Assembly: GCA_013202185.1 (NCBI GenBank)
Contig: JABMSA010000270.1
Location: 1-49,483, forward strand
From: Planctomycetota bacterium
GTDB lineage: Bacteria; Planctomycetota; PUPC01; JABMSA01
Reading direction: 5' to 3'
DNA length: 49,483 nt
Shown one piece after another: positions 36,448 to 43,592 of this stretch (the first letter of the stretch is position 1; each line of letters begins with the position of its first letter). Both the position numbers and the translations under genes were made by a program. Below the pieces are notes generated by a model. It worked only from the letters and a program-made list of their open reading frames with translations. It ran no database searches and was not told where the DNA came from.

Positions 36448-37556
36448 TGTTCGGTCGGCTGTGCAACCACCTTGGACGTTCCGAAGGCAAAAACGCTCAC
36501 TTTGTTCTTGCCATACTGGCTTGTGACCAGTATCAAGTACTGCGCGTCGAAGCTTGGCGCAATGTATTCCCGGAATAATTCGAGATTGTCGTAGTCTACT
36601 ATTACCTGTGCGGGCAGGAGGAGGCCCCCGTTTCCGTCTTCGTCGCCGGCGCCGCCGAAGTGCATCAGTGCCCGGCCCTCCTTGTTGAAGAGCTTTACGA
36701 TGCGCATTTTGTTGTCGACGACGTACACGATGCCCTCGCGGTCCACCGCTATGCCCTTTGGCAGCGCGAAGCGGCCGGGGGTGTCTCCGGCCTTGCCGAA
36801 TTGCAGGAGCGGCGTGCCGGTGACATCAATCTTCTGGACGCGGAAGTTAAGCATATCGCTGACGAGAATATGCCCGTCGCTGTCGAGTGCGAAGTTCGAC
36901 GGATAGTTGTATTCGCCCGGCTCTACGCCCCTGGCGCCCAGGGTGCGTTTCAGCTTGCGGGTCTTCTTGTCATATACTTTAATGTTGTGCTCCTTGATAT
37001 TGAGCACGAATACCTCTTCTCCGTACACGAGCACGTCGGCGGGCCGGAAGTCTTTTGTCTCGCCGTACGCGGTGACGTATGTGCCATCAGGACGATACAC
37101 GAGCACCTGGTTACGAACGGTATCGGCCACGTACAGCAGGCCGTCCTCGGCGAAGAAGATATTGATAGGCATCTTCAGCTTGCCCGGGCCCGTATTGCCT
37201 AGGGTCTTGCGGCGCTTGTTGCGCATGTCCATCACTACAATGCATGAGTCGCCACTGTCGGCAACGTATACCTTGCCGTCGCGAATGGCCACACCATAGG
37301 GCTTGACGATTGTTTTTCTGGCGGTCGGACGTTCCCCGACAATGAAGCGCTCGAGCCAGCCGGCCTCAGGCGCGGTGTCTTCGGAGCGTTTGAGGTTGCA
37401 CAGGAACTGTATGCGCGGTTCCTCCGGCGCGGGTGGGAAGAAAACGGGGTCCTTCGTGGCGACGGCCTGGATGTCGTCTCTCACGGGGCTTGCACAGCCG
37501 GCAACCGCCAGGCAGATGATCAGTATGGATATCGCTGCGGAAAAGGTTCTGGCCAT
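36444..37556 (-). CDS. NHL-repeat beta-propeller lipoprotein (second copy)
   Basis: 370 residues. Signal peptide with lipobox LAVAGC, then a propeller of about six NHL repeats, for example KVYVADSGDSCIVVMD, LLYVADTVRNQVLVYRPDG and ILVSDMLNFRVQKIDVTG. It is a diverged paralogue of the NHL lipoprotein at 32750-33817; both share the N-terminal 'PPAPEEPRI/PPLEPRV' type linker. The ATG at 37556 fits signal-peptide length better than the longer upstream reading. The stop overlaps the five-haem cytochrome start (ATGA). Confidence 0.82.
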   Translation of the reverse strand: MARTFSAAISILIICLAVAGCASPVRDDIQAVATKDPVFFPPAPEEPRIQFLCNLKRSEDTAPEAGWLERFIVGERPTARKTIVKPYGVAIRDGKVYVADSGDSCIVVMDMRNKRRKTLGNTGPGKLKMPINIFFAEDGLLYVADTVRNQVLVYRPDGTYVTAYGETKDFRPADVLVYGEEVFVLNIKEHNIKVYDKKTRKLKRTLGARGVEPGEYNYPSNFALDSDGHILVSDMLNFRVQKIDVTGTPLLQFGKAGDTPGRFALPKGIAVDREGIVYVVDNKMRIVKLFNKEGRALMHFGGAGDEDGNGGLLLPAQVIVDYDNLELFREYIAPSFDAQYLILVTSQYGKNKVSVFAFGTSKVVAQPTEQ

Positions 37557-37660
37557 GGTAGGGTTCTTCTTTGCTGGGAATCGACCACCGGCACCACAAG
37601 CTTCCCCGTTCCGAAGCTGATTGGAACTCCGGAACGGGGGAGGCGGGATTTGACGAGTGA

Positions 37661-38284
37661 TTACTTCTGAGAGGTATGACAGGCAACGCACAGAGCGCTG
37701 CCAGTGTTGGGTGCGCGCAGGAGGCTGTCCGCGTCGGTGTGCGGTGTGTGGCAGGTTGAGCACTCGATCCTGTGCTCTGTGACCATGGTGCCGGTGCCGG
37801 TGCCGTCATCCACCTCATGAGAGAACAGAGGCAGGTATGGCGAGGTTGCGGGCGGGTCCACCAAAATACCCTCCATACGGCCGCCCCGAACAGGCACCGT
37901 GCCGGCGCGACGGCTGCTGTCGCCATAGTCCACGCCGACCGGGTGGTCCTTGGTGAGGTCCGTGCCGAGCGCATGATCTGCCAGCGTCTCGCCGGGCGTG
38001 TCTGATTGAGAAATGGCAGTGACGCCGTCGTGGCAGCTCATGCACAGAAGTGACCCATGACCCAGAGAGGCGTCTGCACGCACGGCGATTGCGACTCCAT
38101 CCTGCTGAGCCCACAGATAGTCATCCTCTGTCGATCCGTGAGGAATGTGACAAGGCTTGCACACCTCCCCGTTGGCGATATCGTAATCTGCTGACATGTT
38201 GTGAGGGCCATCAGCCACGCCTCCGAAAGACGCCATCGAGACCGCACCAACAAACATCATTGCCAAAATCACTATTCTAGACAT
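37661..38284 (-). CDS. Four-haem cytochrome c (doubled-CXXCH), copy A
   Basis: 207 residues. A cleavable signal peptide (MSRIVILAMMFVGAVSMASFG) and four CxxCH motifs: CKPCH, CMSCH, CSTCH and CVACH. 'DHPVGVDYGDSSR' and 'NTGSALCVACH' are shared with copy B at 38508-39131, which is the same length, so the two are tandem duplicates. A strong AAAGGAG lies upstream of the ATG. Predicted soluble periplasmic carrier. Confidence 0.88.
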   Translation of the reverse strand: MSRIVILAMMFVGAVSMASFGGVADGPHNMSADYDIANGEVCKPCHIPHGSTEDDYLWAQQDGVAIAVRADASLGHGSLLCMSCHDGVTAISQSDTPGETLADHALGTDLTKDHPVGVDYGDSSRRAGTVPVRGGRMEGILVDPPATSPYLPLFSHEVDDGTGTGTMVTEHRIECSTCHTPHTDADSLLRAPNTGSALCVACHTSQK

Positions 38285-38344
38285 TATTCATGACTCCTTT
38301 GCTAAGGTCCGAAAAAAAACAGAAACGCAAAGTCCAAACAGCTC

Positions 38345-38383
38345 TTACTTCTTCAGTGTTGCCGCAGCACCACCTCCTTTCAT
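38345..38383 (-). other. Possible 12-codon leader peptide or small ORF
   Basis: In the 223-bp gap between the two tetrahaem genes, the minus strand reads ATG AAA GGA GGT GGT GCT GCG GCA ACA CTG AAG AAG and TAA, that is MKGGGAAATLKK. The ribosome site is weak and no family is recognised. A run of eight Ts follows about 40 bases later (minus strand, near 38310), without a clear hairpin. It may be a chance ORF or a leader. The rest of the gap holds nothing I recognise. Confidence 0.2.
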
Positions 38384-38507
38384 TCTTTTTTCTGTCGAGG
38401 TCAATATGTGGGCTTCTGCCTTGTCTCATCCCTGAACCGTAGCATCTGCCTTTCGTTTACTGTTTTCGCCGCATTCCCTGCGCGACGTCTGAAATCATGG
38501 CAATTAC

Positions 38508-39131
38508 TCACCAGGTCGCATGACACGCAATGCACATTGCACTGCCGTCATTTACAAAGCGAAGCAAATAGTCTTTGCTGGTGTTGTGCACCGCGTGGCA
38601 AGTGGCGCATTCCACTTGAACTTTCCCGGTTGTGGCGTTCTCGTAAAGCGGCAGATATTTGCCGCTGCCGGCGTCGATGCCCTCCTGATCCTCGTAGATT
38701 ATCGTTTTCTCCGCGTACCGCGAGCTGTCGGGATATTCGATGCCTACCGGATGATCGTCGGTCAATTTCATTCCGACGGACGACCGGCCTGTGAGTATCC
38801 AGCCGCCCGAGTTGTCGCCGCCAGTGTAGTTGTCGCGGACGGTTTGCCCGTCGTGGCAACCCAGGCACATCAGCGATTCATCTCCGAGGGTGGCGCCCTC
38901 CCACGTTGTGAAGGCGGTTCCGGGCTGGTAGGCGTGATTCCACAAGTAGCCTACAGTGTCGTCGCCGTCGTGCGGGGTGTGGCACGGCAGGCACAGCTCC
39001 GCGTTCGAGTTCGACCCTCTGAGATCGTGCTTGCTGTTTTTCATGTTCGCCAGCGATTCACCTGTCCACGGCGGCCCGATGACCAAAGCCGATACAAGTG
39101 CTATTCCTATGATGCGTTTCACGGCTCTCAT
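38508..39131 (-). CDS. Four-haem cytochrome c (doubled-CXXCH), copy B
   Basis: 207 residues. Signal peptide MRAVKRIIGIALVSALVIG, then CLPCH, CLGCH, CATCH and CIACH. It shares with copy A the 'DDHPVGIEYPDSSR' stretch, the 'LPLYENATTGKVQVECATCH' arrangement and the final 'GSAMCIACH'. The ATG at 39131 places the signal peptide correctly; a longer reading upstream adds a non-homologous basic stretch. The 134-bp gap before it contains an inverted repeat (GAGAGG/CCTCTC, about 39227-39250). Confidence 0.86.
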   Translation of the reverse strand: MRAVKRIIGIALVSALVIGPPWTGESLANMKNSKHDLRGSNSNAELCLPCHTPHDGDDTVGYLWNHAYQPGTAFTTWEGATLGDESLMCLGCHDGQTVRDNYTGGDNSGGWILTGRSSVGMKLTDDHPVGIEYPDSSRYAEKTIIYEDQEGIDAGSGKYLPLYENATTGKVQVECATCHAVHNTSKDYLLRFVNDGSAMCIACHATW

Positions 39132-39265
39132 AACTGCATACCCTGTGACCCTTTCTTTTCGTTTCCTTTTGGTGTGAACGCATCCTTGCGAACATTCATT
39201 TGTGAGGTTATCCATCTGAAAACCGGCTGAGAGGCCAACGTGCGCCCTCTCGCCCGTTTTTCAAT

Positions 39266-40702
39266 TCACGGTGCTTTCTCAGCCTCCTCTTCTTCCGGAG
39301 CCCCCTTTCCTCTTGGCGGCGAGACCGCCCGCGCCGAGTAGTTCACCGCCTCCAGACGATCGTATCGTTTCGGGAGGTGGCAGCCGGAATCACAGTTTCC
39401 GCCGTTCTTTGTCCCGCTGAAGCCGATGGGCATGTCCCACTCTCCGAAGCGTGCGGTTGCCCTGACCAACTTGGGTGCATCCGTAGCGTGCGACGCGTGG
39501 CACGCGTGACACGCCCTTCCCTTGCGTTTCTTGTTTACATGCAGGAAGTGCAGGTTGCGGCTGCCATTGCGGAAATTGGTGGCCGTTTCGGTCTTGGCCT
39601 CGAGGACGAGCGCGTTGTTGTGGCAGCCGAAACACAGGGCGTATTCTTCCAGCTTGAAAGGCTTATAAAAATCGGGGGAGTAGCGCTTCGAGAGAAGCTG
39701 CGGTTTGTGCGGCCCGTGCACGTCGTGGCAGCCGGTGCAGGTGCCTTCCTGCACGGGAGCGTGCTTGAACTTGGGTCGCACTACCGTTCTTCGGATGTCG
39801 GGGATCGTGCGCCCGTCGAACATCTTGGATCCAGTGTGGCAGCCCAGGCACTGCTCCACCTGCGGCTTGCGCCCGAGCCCCACTACGTCGGAGACGTGTG
39901 GCTGGTGGCACTGCTCGCAGCCGTGATCTCTGAGGGCCGCCGCGTGCGAGTTGACCTTGTCGTCGCCAACCATTTTCTTGTCTTCGTGGCACTTGTAGCA
40001 CAAGTCGGGCCGGGCGGCCACGAGGAGCTTGGGTGCGTCGGAGCCGTGCCCCTTGTGACATGTCAGGCACCCTTGCTCAACCGGCTTGTGAACGCTCTTG
40101 TAAGTTTTGGAGTCATCGATTATCTCATCGTGGCACAGCGTGCACGTCTCGCGCTCGGTGCCTTTCAGCAACTTTGCGTGGTCGGAGTCATGCGCTTCGT
40201 GGCAGGCCGTACACAGCTTGAGCCCCACCGGCGCGTGAACGTGCTTTTTTCCGCCGGCGGTTGGCACGTCGTCGTGGCACGTTATGCAAAGCTCGCCGGG
40301 CTCTTCATTGAGCAGCAGCATTTCGTTGTTGGCACTATGAGGATTGTGGCAAGCGGCGCATTCGCCTGCCTCCGCCGGGAAGTGCTTCACCTTTTGGCTT
40401 ACCACGCCGATGTGGCAACCCGAGCAGAGCTTCTCGGACTCTCGCGCCAAGCCAAACTTGTGCCTGGCTTCGTTGCTCACGGTGTGGCAACTGCTGCACA
40501 TGTCGGCTGCGACCGGTCCGTGGACAAACTTGTTCTTCTTGAGGGCGTCGTGGCAGCCGGCTTCCGAGCAGCTTCTGCCCTTGAGGCTGGCAGGCGGCTT
40601 GGGTTTGGCGGCCTCGCCGGCCGGGGCCGGGCTGGCGTGAAGCACAGCCAGGATCAAGCCGCTTACCGCTGTGAGTGTGTGGGTTGTTCTCAACGTCATC
40701 AA
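39266..40702 (-). CDS. Multihaem cytochrome c, about 15 haems
   Basis: 478 residues. Signal peptide MMTLRTTHTLTAVSGLILAVLHASPAPA is residues 1-28. Thirteen CxxCH motifs plus one CX4CH (CSEAGCH) near the start and one CX3CH (CDSGCH) near the end give up to fifteen haems. Repeat units 'CxxCHxPHxSxxxxLL' with 'VHxPV' between them are spaced about 30 residues apart, typical of doubled-CXXCH wire-like cytochromes. The acidic tail (EEEEAEKAP) is haem-free. It begins 27 bp after the NusG-like gene and is the first structural gene of the run. Confidence 0.88.
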   Translation of the reverse strand: MMTLRTTHTLTAVSGLILAVLHASPAPAGEAAKPKPPASLKGRSCSEAGCHDALKKNKFVHGPVAADMCSSCHTVSNEARHKFGLARESEKLCSGCHIGVVSQKVKHFPAEAGECAACHNPHSANNEMLLLNEEPGELCITCHDDVPTAGGKKHVHAPVGLKLCTACHEAHDSDHAKLLKGTERETCTLCHDEIIDDSKTYKSVHKPVEQGCLTCHKGHGSDAPKLLVAARPDLCYKCHEDKKMVGDDKVNSHAAALRDHGCEQCHQPHVSDVVGLGRKPQVEQCLGCHTGSKMFDGRTIPDIRRTVVRPKFKHAPVQEGTCTGCHDVHGPHKPQLLSKRYSPDFYKPFKLEEYALCFGCHNNALVLEAKTETATNFRNGSRNLHFLHVNKKRKGRACHACHASHATDAPKLVRATARFGEWDMPIGFSGTKNGGNCDSGCHLPKRYDRLEAVNYSARAVSPPRGKGAPEEEEAEKAP

Positions 40703-40729
40703 AACCGATGTCCTGCGTTGCCTGGGTCG

Positions 40730-41275
40730 TTACAGTTCTTCGAGGAGATCGGCGTCGACCTCCATCGCAGCGCCCTGACCGATGAAGTCTACCTGGATCA
40801 CAAACCGCGCCTTGCCGCACGTGCGAACGACTATGCCCTCGACGCCCGCAAACGGCCCCGCGCTGATGCGGCACCGCTTGCCCCGAGCCACCTGGGGGTA
40901 AGGATCCAGCAGGGCATCGGCCTGGAGGGCTCGCTCAATCGCCGTGAGTTCCCTCACGAACCCTGCCTGGTCGGGTATGTCGAGCACTTGGGCGATCCGG
41001 TTGGTGGTCATCGCGGCGTAGCGGTCGCCGCCGCTGCCGCACATGAATATGTAAGAAGGAAAGAGCGGAAGAAGAACATGACGTTTTCTCCCGCCCGACA
41101 CCTTCACGCGCTCGATCATGGGCAAGAAGTACCCGATCCCGAGCCGGTGCAAGTCCCAAGCCAGAGCCTTTTCTGCACGCGCCTTTGTGTGAGCTACCCA
41201 CCACTGACCGTCCAACTGAGCGAGCCGCTCAACGGACGCGGACAAAACCGGCGGATTCTCGGATAACTTAAGCAT
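40730..41275 (-). CDS. NusG paralogue (RfaH/LoaP-type) transcription antiterminator
   Basis: 181 residues. N-terminal NGN domain (WWVAHTKARAEKALAWDL, RKRHVLLPLFPSYIFM), then a KOW domain (GKRCRISAGPFAGVEGIVV). Length and the LFPSYIF motif match specialised NusG paralogues, which bind RNA polymerase at a specific element and let it read through long operons. It is the first gene of a same-strand run of about 23.6 kb encoding cytochromes and Ccm proteins, and it has a 400-500-bp leader containing a terminator-like hairpin, as expected for such regulators. Housekeeping nusG normally lies next to rpl genes, which are absent here. Start ATG at 41275; ribosome site weak. Confidence 0.82.
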   Translation of the reverse strand: MLKLSENPPVLSASVERLAQLDGQWWVAHTKARAEKALAWDLHRLGIGYFLPMIERVKVSGGRKRHVLLPLFPSYIFMCGSGGDRYAAMTTNRIAQVLDIPDQAGFVRELTAIERALQADALLDPYPQVARGKRCRISAGPFAGVEGIVVRTCGKARFVIQVDFIGQGAAMEVDADLLEEL

Positions 41276-41467
41276 CGGAAAGGATCGCCCGGGCACACTC
41301 CGTCCCTGTCGGTGCACCGAAATCAGACAGTTGCGGTAGACCTACAGGGGTGGCATGCACCCATAATCTCTCAGTTGTTAGACGTTCGCGGCTTCTCTGA
41401 CGGATGCTCTCTCGCTTCCGATTCTCACGAGGCCCGAGTTGTAGGTGCCATCGCAAGAGGAGAATTT

Positions 41468-41491
41468 CGCCAGCCATCTTCTTGGCTGGCG
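41468..41491 (-). promoter_or_regulatory. Perfect 9-bp stem-loop in the leader of the NusG-cytochrome operon
   Basis: CGCCAGCCA (41468-41476) pairs perfectly with TGGCTGGCG (41483-41491) around a six-base loop. On the minus strand it is not followed by a T tract, so it is not a typical terminator. It lies about 190 bp before the NusG-like start and would be a candidate recognition or anti-terminator hairpin. Confidence 0.4.
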
Positions 41492-41543
41492 GCCGACACA
41501 CCCGTCGTGTTACTAACCAAGCAATTTACGTACCACGCAGCCG

Positions 41544-41563
41544 AAAAAGGGGCAAAATGCCTC
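41544..41563 (-). terminator. Possible attenuator/terminator in the operon leader
   Basis: Read on the minus strand, GAGGCATTTTGCCCCTTTTT: a stem of GGCA/TGCC extended by an outer G-C pair across one mismatch, with a short loop, followed by five Ts. It lies about 270 bp before the NusG-like start, so it would stop leader transcription unless it is bypassed. The stem is short, hence moderate confidence. Confidence 0.4.
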
Positions 41564-41704
41564 ATTGCGAGAGCGTAACACGTGGCTGCACCGTGATTTA
41601 CAAGTGCAAGTAGAGCCTCCACCCGCATGCTGCATTCGCCGGCAGATTTCCCATTGCTGGTATTCCGGGAGCCGGTTGCGTCCCAACAGTGAGAAACTCG
41701 CTAA

Positions 41705-41721
41705 TCGCCATCGAAAAGCCA
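41705..41721 (-). promoter_or_regulatory. Weak candidate sigma54 promoter for the NusG-cytochrome operon
   Basis: Minus strand TGGCTTTTCGATGGCGA has the GG-N10-GC spacing of a -24/-12 element, with -24 TGGC matching and -12 TGGC differing from TTGC. GG-N10-GC is common by chance in GC-rich DNA. The idea gains weight only because an NtrC-type sigma54 activator gene lies divergently 490 bp away. No convincing sigma70 promoter for the operon was found in this region. Confidence 0.2.
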
Positions 41722-41758
41722 CCGGCGAAATATTCTTAGAAAAATCCGGATCTTTTTC

Positions 41759-41787
41759 TTGACTTTTAGAATTCTATGAGGTATAAT
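41759..41787 (+). promoter_or_regulatory. Near-consensus sigma70 promoter
   Basis: TTGACT (41759-41764) and TATAAT (41782-41787) with the ideal 17-bp spacer, in an A+T-rich patch (41730-41800) unlike its surroundings. It points right, toward the histidine-kinase remnant and the interrupted NtrC-type gene. A small inverted repeat GAGA-GT-TCTC falls at the expected start point. This is the strongest promoter sequence in the window. Confidence 0.65.
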
Positions 41788-41939
41788 ACTTAGAGAGTTC
41801 TCACAGATGAGATTGCCGTGACGTCGAGGCCGACGCCTCCTAATTGCTCCGCCGTCGAGGTGCGTTGGACATGACCACTTGCAGCAACCGACATGGCTCG
41901 CGACCATGCCAACCAACGACCCCAAATGAGGGGGCGTTG

Positions 41940-42218
41940 ATGAAGCGGCGCGGGCGCCCGGCCGATACGCAAGAGCAATCTTGCCGCGCGTTCGAACCCT
42001 TTTACAGCGCGAAAATCCCAAGGGAAGGCACGGGGCTGGGCCTTACGCTGTTGCGGAGGCCGGTCGAGCAGCAGGGAGGGCGCATCACTCTGAACAGCGC
42101 TCCGGGTGAAGGAACAGTTGCTACGGTGTCGTTCGAGGTCGTTGGGCAAGGGGCCAAGGCCGACGAAGCCTCCATCGGCAGCAGCGAACCACCTGCGGAT
42201 CGGAGGGCCGATGCCTAA
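41940..42218 (+). pseudogene. Histidine-kinase remnant (C-terminal part of ATPase domain only)
   Basis: 92 codons from the ATG at 41940. From about codon 15 the frame reads CRAFEPFYSAKIPREGTGLGLTLLRR (26 residues spanning nt 41979-42056, key motif GTGLGL), then GGRITLNSAPGEGT, which is the end of a HATPase_c domain. The His box, N box and sensor domains are missing, and the first codons are unrelated to kinases. The stop overlaps the regulator start by 8 bp, the usual arrangement of NtrB/NtrC pairs. This looks like a cognate kinase that lost its 5' part through deletion or recombination near 41980. Confidence 0.75.
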
Positions 42219-43575
42219 GACAATACTCGTTGTCGACGACGAGCGAACCGTTCGCGAAACCCTGGCCAGCGTCCTCGAAGACACGGGCTTCAAGGTATCC
42301 GTTGCGGCCGACGGCCTCTAGGCCGTGCAACTGCTGGCCGATGGGCAGTTCCACGTGGCCCTGGTCGACATCCGCATGCCCGGCCTCGACGGCCTGCAGG
42401 TGCTCACCAGATCCCGCGAGATATCTCCCAACACACAGGTGATCATCATCACGGCATTTGGCACGGTCGACAGCGCCGTGGAGGCCATCAAGCTGGGTGC
42501 CAGCGACTACGTTGTCAAGCCGTTCGTTTTCGACGACATCATTATAAAGATCAACCGCCTGCTCGACATGCAACGCCTCACCGCAGAGAACACCTTCTTG
42601 CGCACCGCCCTGGGCGAGCAGTACCGCTTCGACGGAATCATCGGCGAGAGCAAGCAGCTTCAGGCCCTTCTGGCGACCGTCGAGAAGCTTGCGCGAACGC
42701 GCACCACCGCCCTGATCATCGGCGACAGCGGCACCGGCAAGGAGCTGATCGCGCGCGCCATTCACTACGGCGGAATCACCAAGGCCGGAGAATTCGTTGC
42801 CATCAACTGCGCCTCGATGCCCGAGAACCTGGTGGAAAGCGAACTCTTCGGACACCGGCGCGGAGCTTTCACCGGGGCCGACGCCAACAAGCCCGGGCTC
42901 TTCGAGATCGCCGACCGAGGCACAGTGTTCCTCGACGAAGTGAGCAACATGCCCCTCCCAATGCAGGCAAAGCTGCTGCGGGCAATAGAGGAAAAGCAAA
43001 TAATGCCGCTGGGCGCCACGGAGCCCGTCAGCGTCGAAGCGCGAATACTGTGCGCAACAAATGCCGACCTGAAAACCGAAACCGACGCCGGGCGCTTTCG
43101 CGAAGACCTGTACTACCGCCTCAGCGTAGTCGAGATGCGCATTCCGCCACTGCGCGAGCGCCGCGAAGACATCCCGGCGCTCATCGACCATTTCGTGGCA
43201 CAATACGCCGGCGAACTCAAGAGCGCCTGCCGCGGAGCTACAGACAACGCCCTGCGAGCAATGATGGCATACTCGTGGCCGGGCAACGTCCGCGAGCTCA
43301 AGAACGTAATCGAGCGGGCGATGATCTTCGCAGACAACCGGGAGATCGACGTCGGCGACCTCGCCTTTGTGTCCGAGACCACCGAAGGAGCCCCGCAGGC
43401 GGACAGCGACCTGAGGTCCGCCGTACGAGCTTACGAAAGGCAGCACATCCTGCAGGCGCTCACCGGCAACAACTTCGACAAGGCCGCCACGGCCCGGGCG
43501 CTCAATGTGGGCGTCAGCAGCCTTTACAGAAAAATGGACGAATTCGGCATCGGCAAACGGCCTCCGAAACAATAG
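42211..43575 (+). pseudogene. NtrC-family sigma54-dependent response regulator interrupted by an in-frame TAG
   Basis: Reads as one protein of 455 codons apart from TAG at 42319-42321. Codons 1-36 give the receiver start (MPKTILVVDDERTV ... VAADGL); after the TAG the same frame continues AVQLLADGQFHVALVDIRMPG. The interrupted codon sits where ADGLEAV-type receivers usually have Glu (GAG), so a single G-to-T change explains it. The rest is intact: AAA+ domain with Walker A GDSGTGKE, GAFTGA loop, Walker B-region DRGTVFLDE, and a Fis-type helix-turn-helix (FDKAATARALNVGVSSLYRKM). Restart at GTG 42325 would lose the acidic pocket but keep Asp in LVDIRMP. TAG is a normal stop here (nqrB, hemL). 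Sequencing error remains possible. Confidence 0.8.
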
Positions 43576-43592
43576 AAGATAGAGGTCCTCAA

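Larger units (their letters stand above)
41276..41758 (-). other. Long structured leader/intergenic region upstream of the NusG-cytochrome operon
   Basis: About 480 bp without a credible gene (a 67-codon ORF at 41425-41628 has no recognisable features). It contains several inverted repeats: a 10-bp palindrome CGGTGCACCG (41310-41319), GGGTG/CACCC (41348-41362), a 9-bp perfect stem (41468-41491), a terminator-like hairpin (41544-41563) and distant complementary hexamers GCCGGT (41671-41676) and ACCGGC (41721-41726). The density of inverted repeats suggests the transcript leader is regulatory. Confidence 0.5.

Noticed and set aside
39377..41266. 629-codon plus-strand ORF opposite the cytochrome and NusG-like genes
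   Set aside because: Shadow frame in GC-rich DNA: the minus strand has clear CxxCH repeats and NGN/KOW motifs, while this frame has no recognisable domain.
41425..41628. 67-codon minus-strand ORF in the operon leader
   Set aside because: Overlaps the hairpins, no ribosome site or similarity recognised; treated as non-coding.
41640..41700. Resemblance to a GEMM-I cyclic-di-GMP riboswitch (minus strand GGGACGCAA)
   Set aside because: Only one half of the core is present; the matching GGCAAACC-type half and the paired stems are missing.
42319..42321. TAG as a recoded sense codon (pyrrolysine or alternative code)
   Set aside because: nqrB and hemL end naturally at TAG, so it is a stop in this genome; mutation, suppression or sequencing error is simpler.
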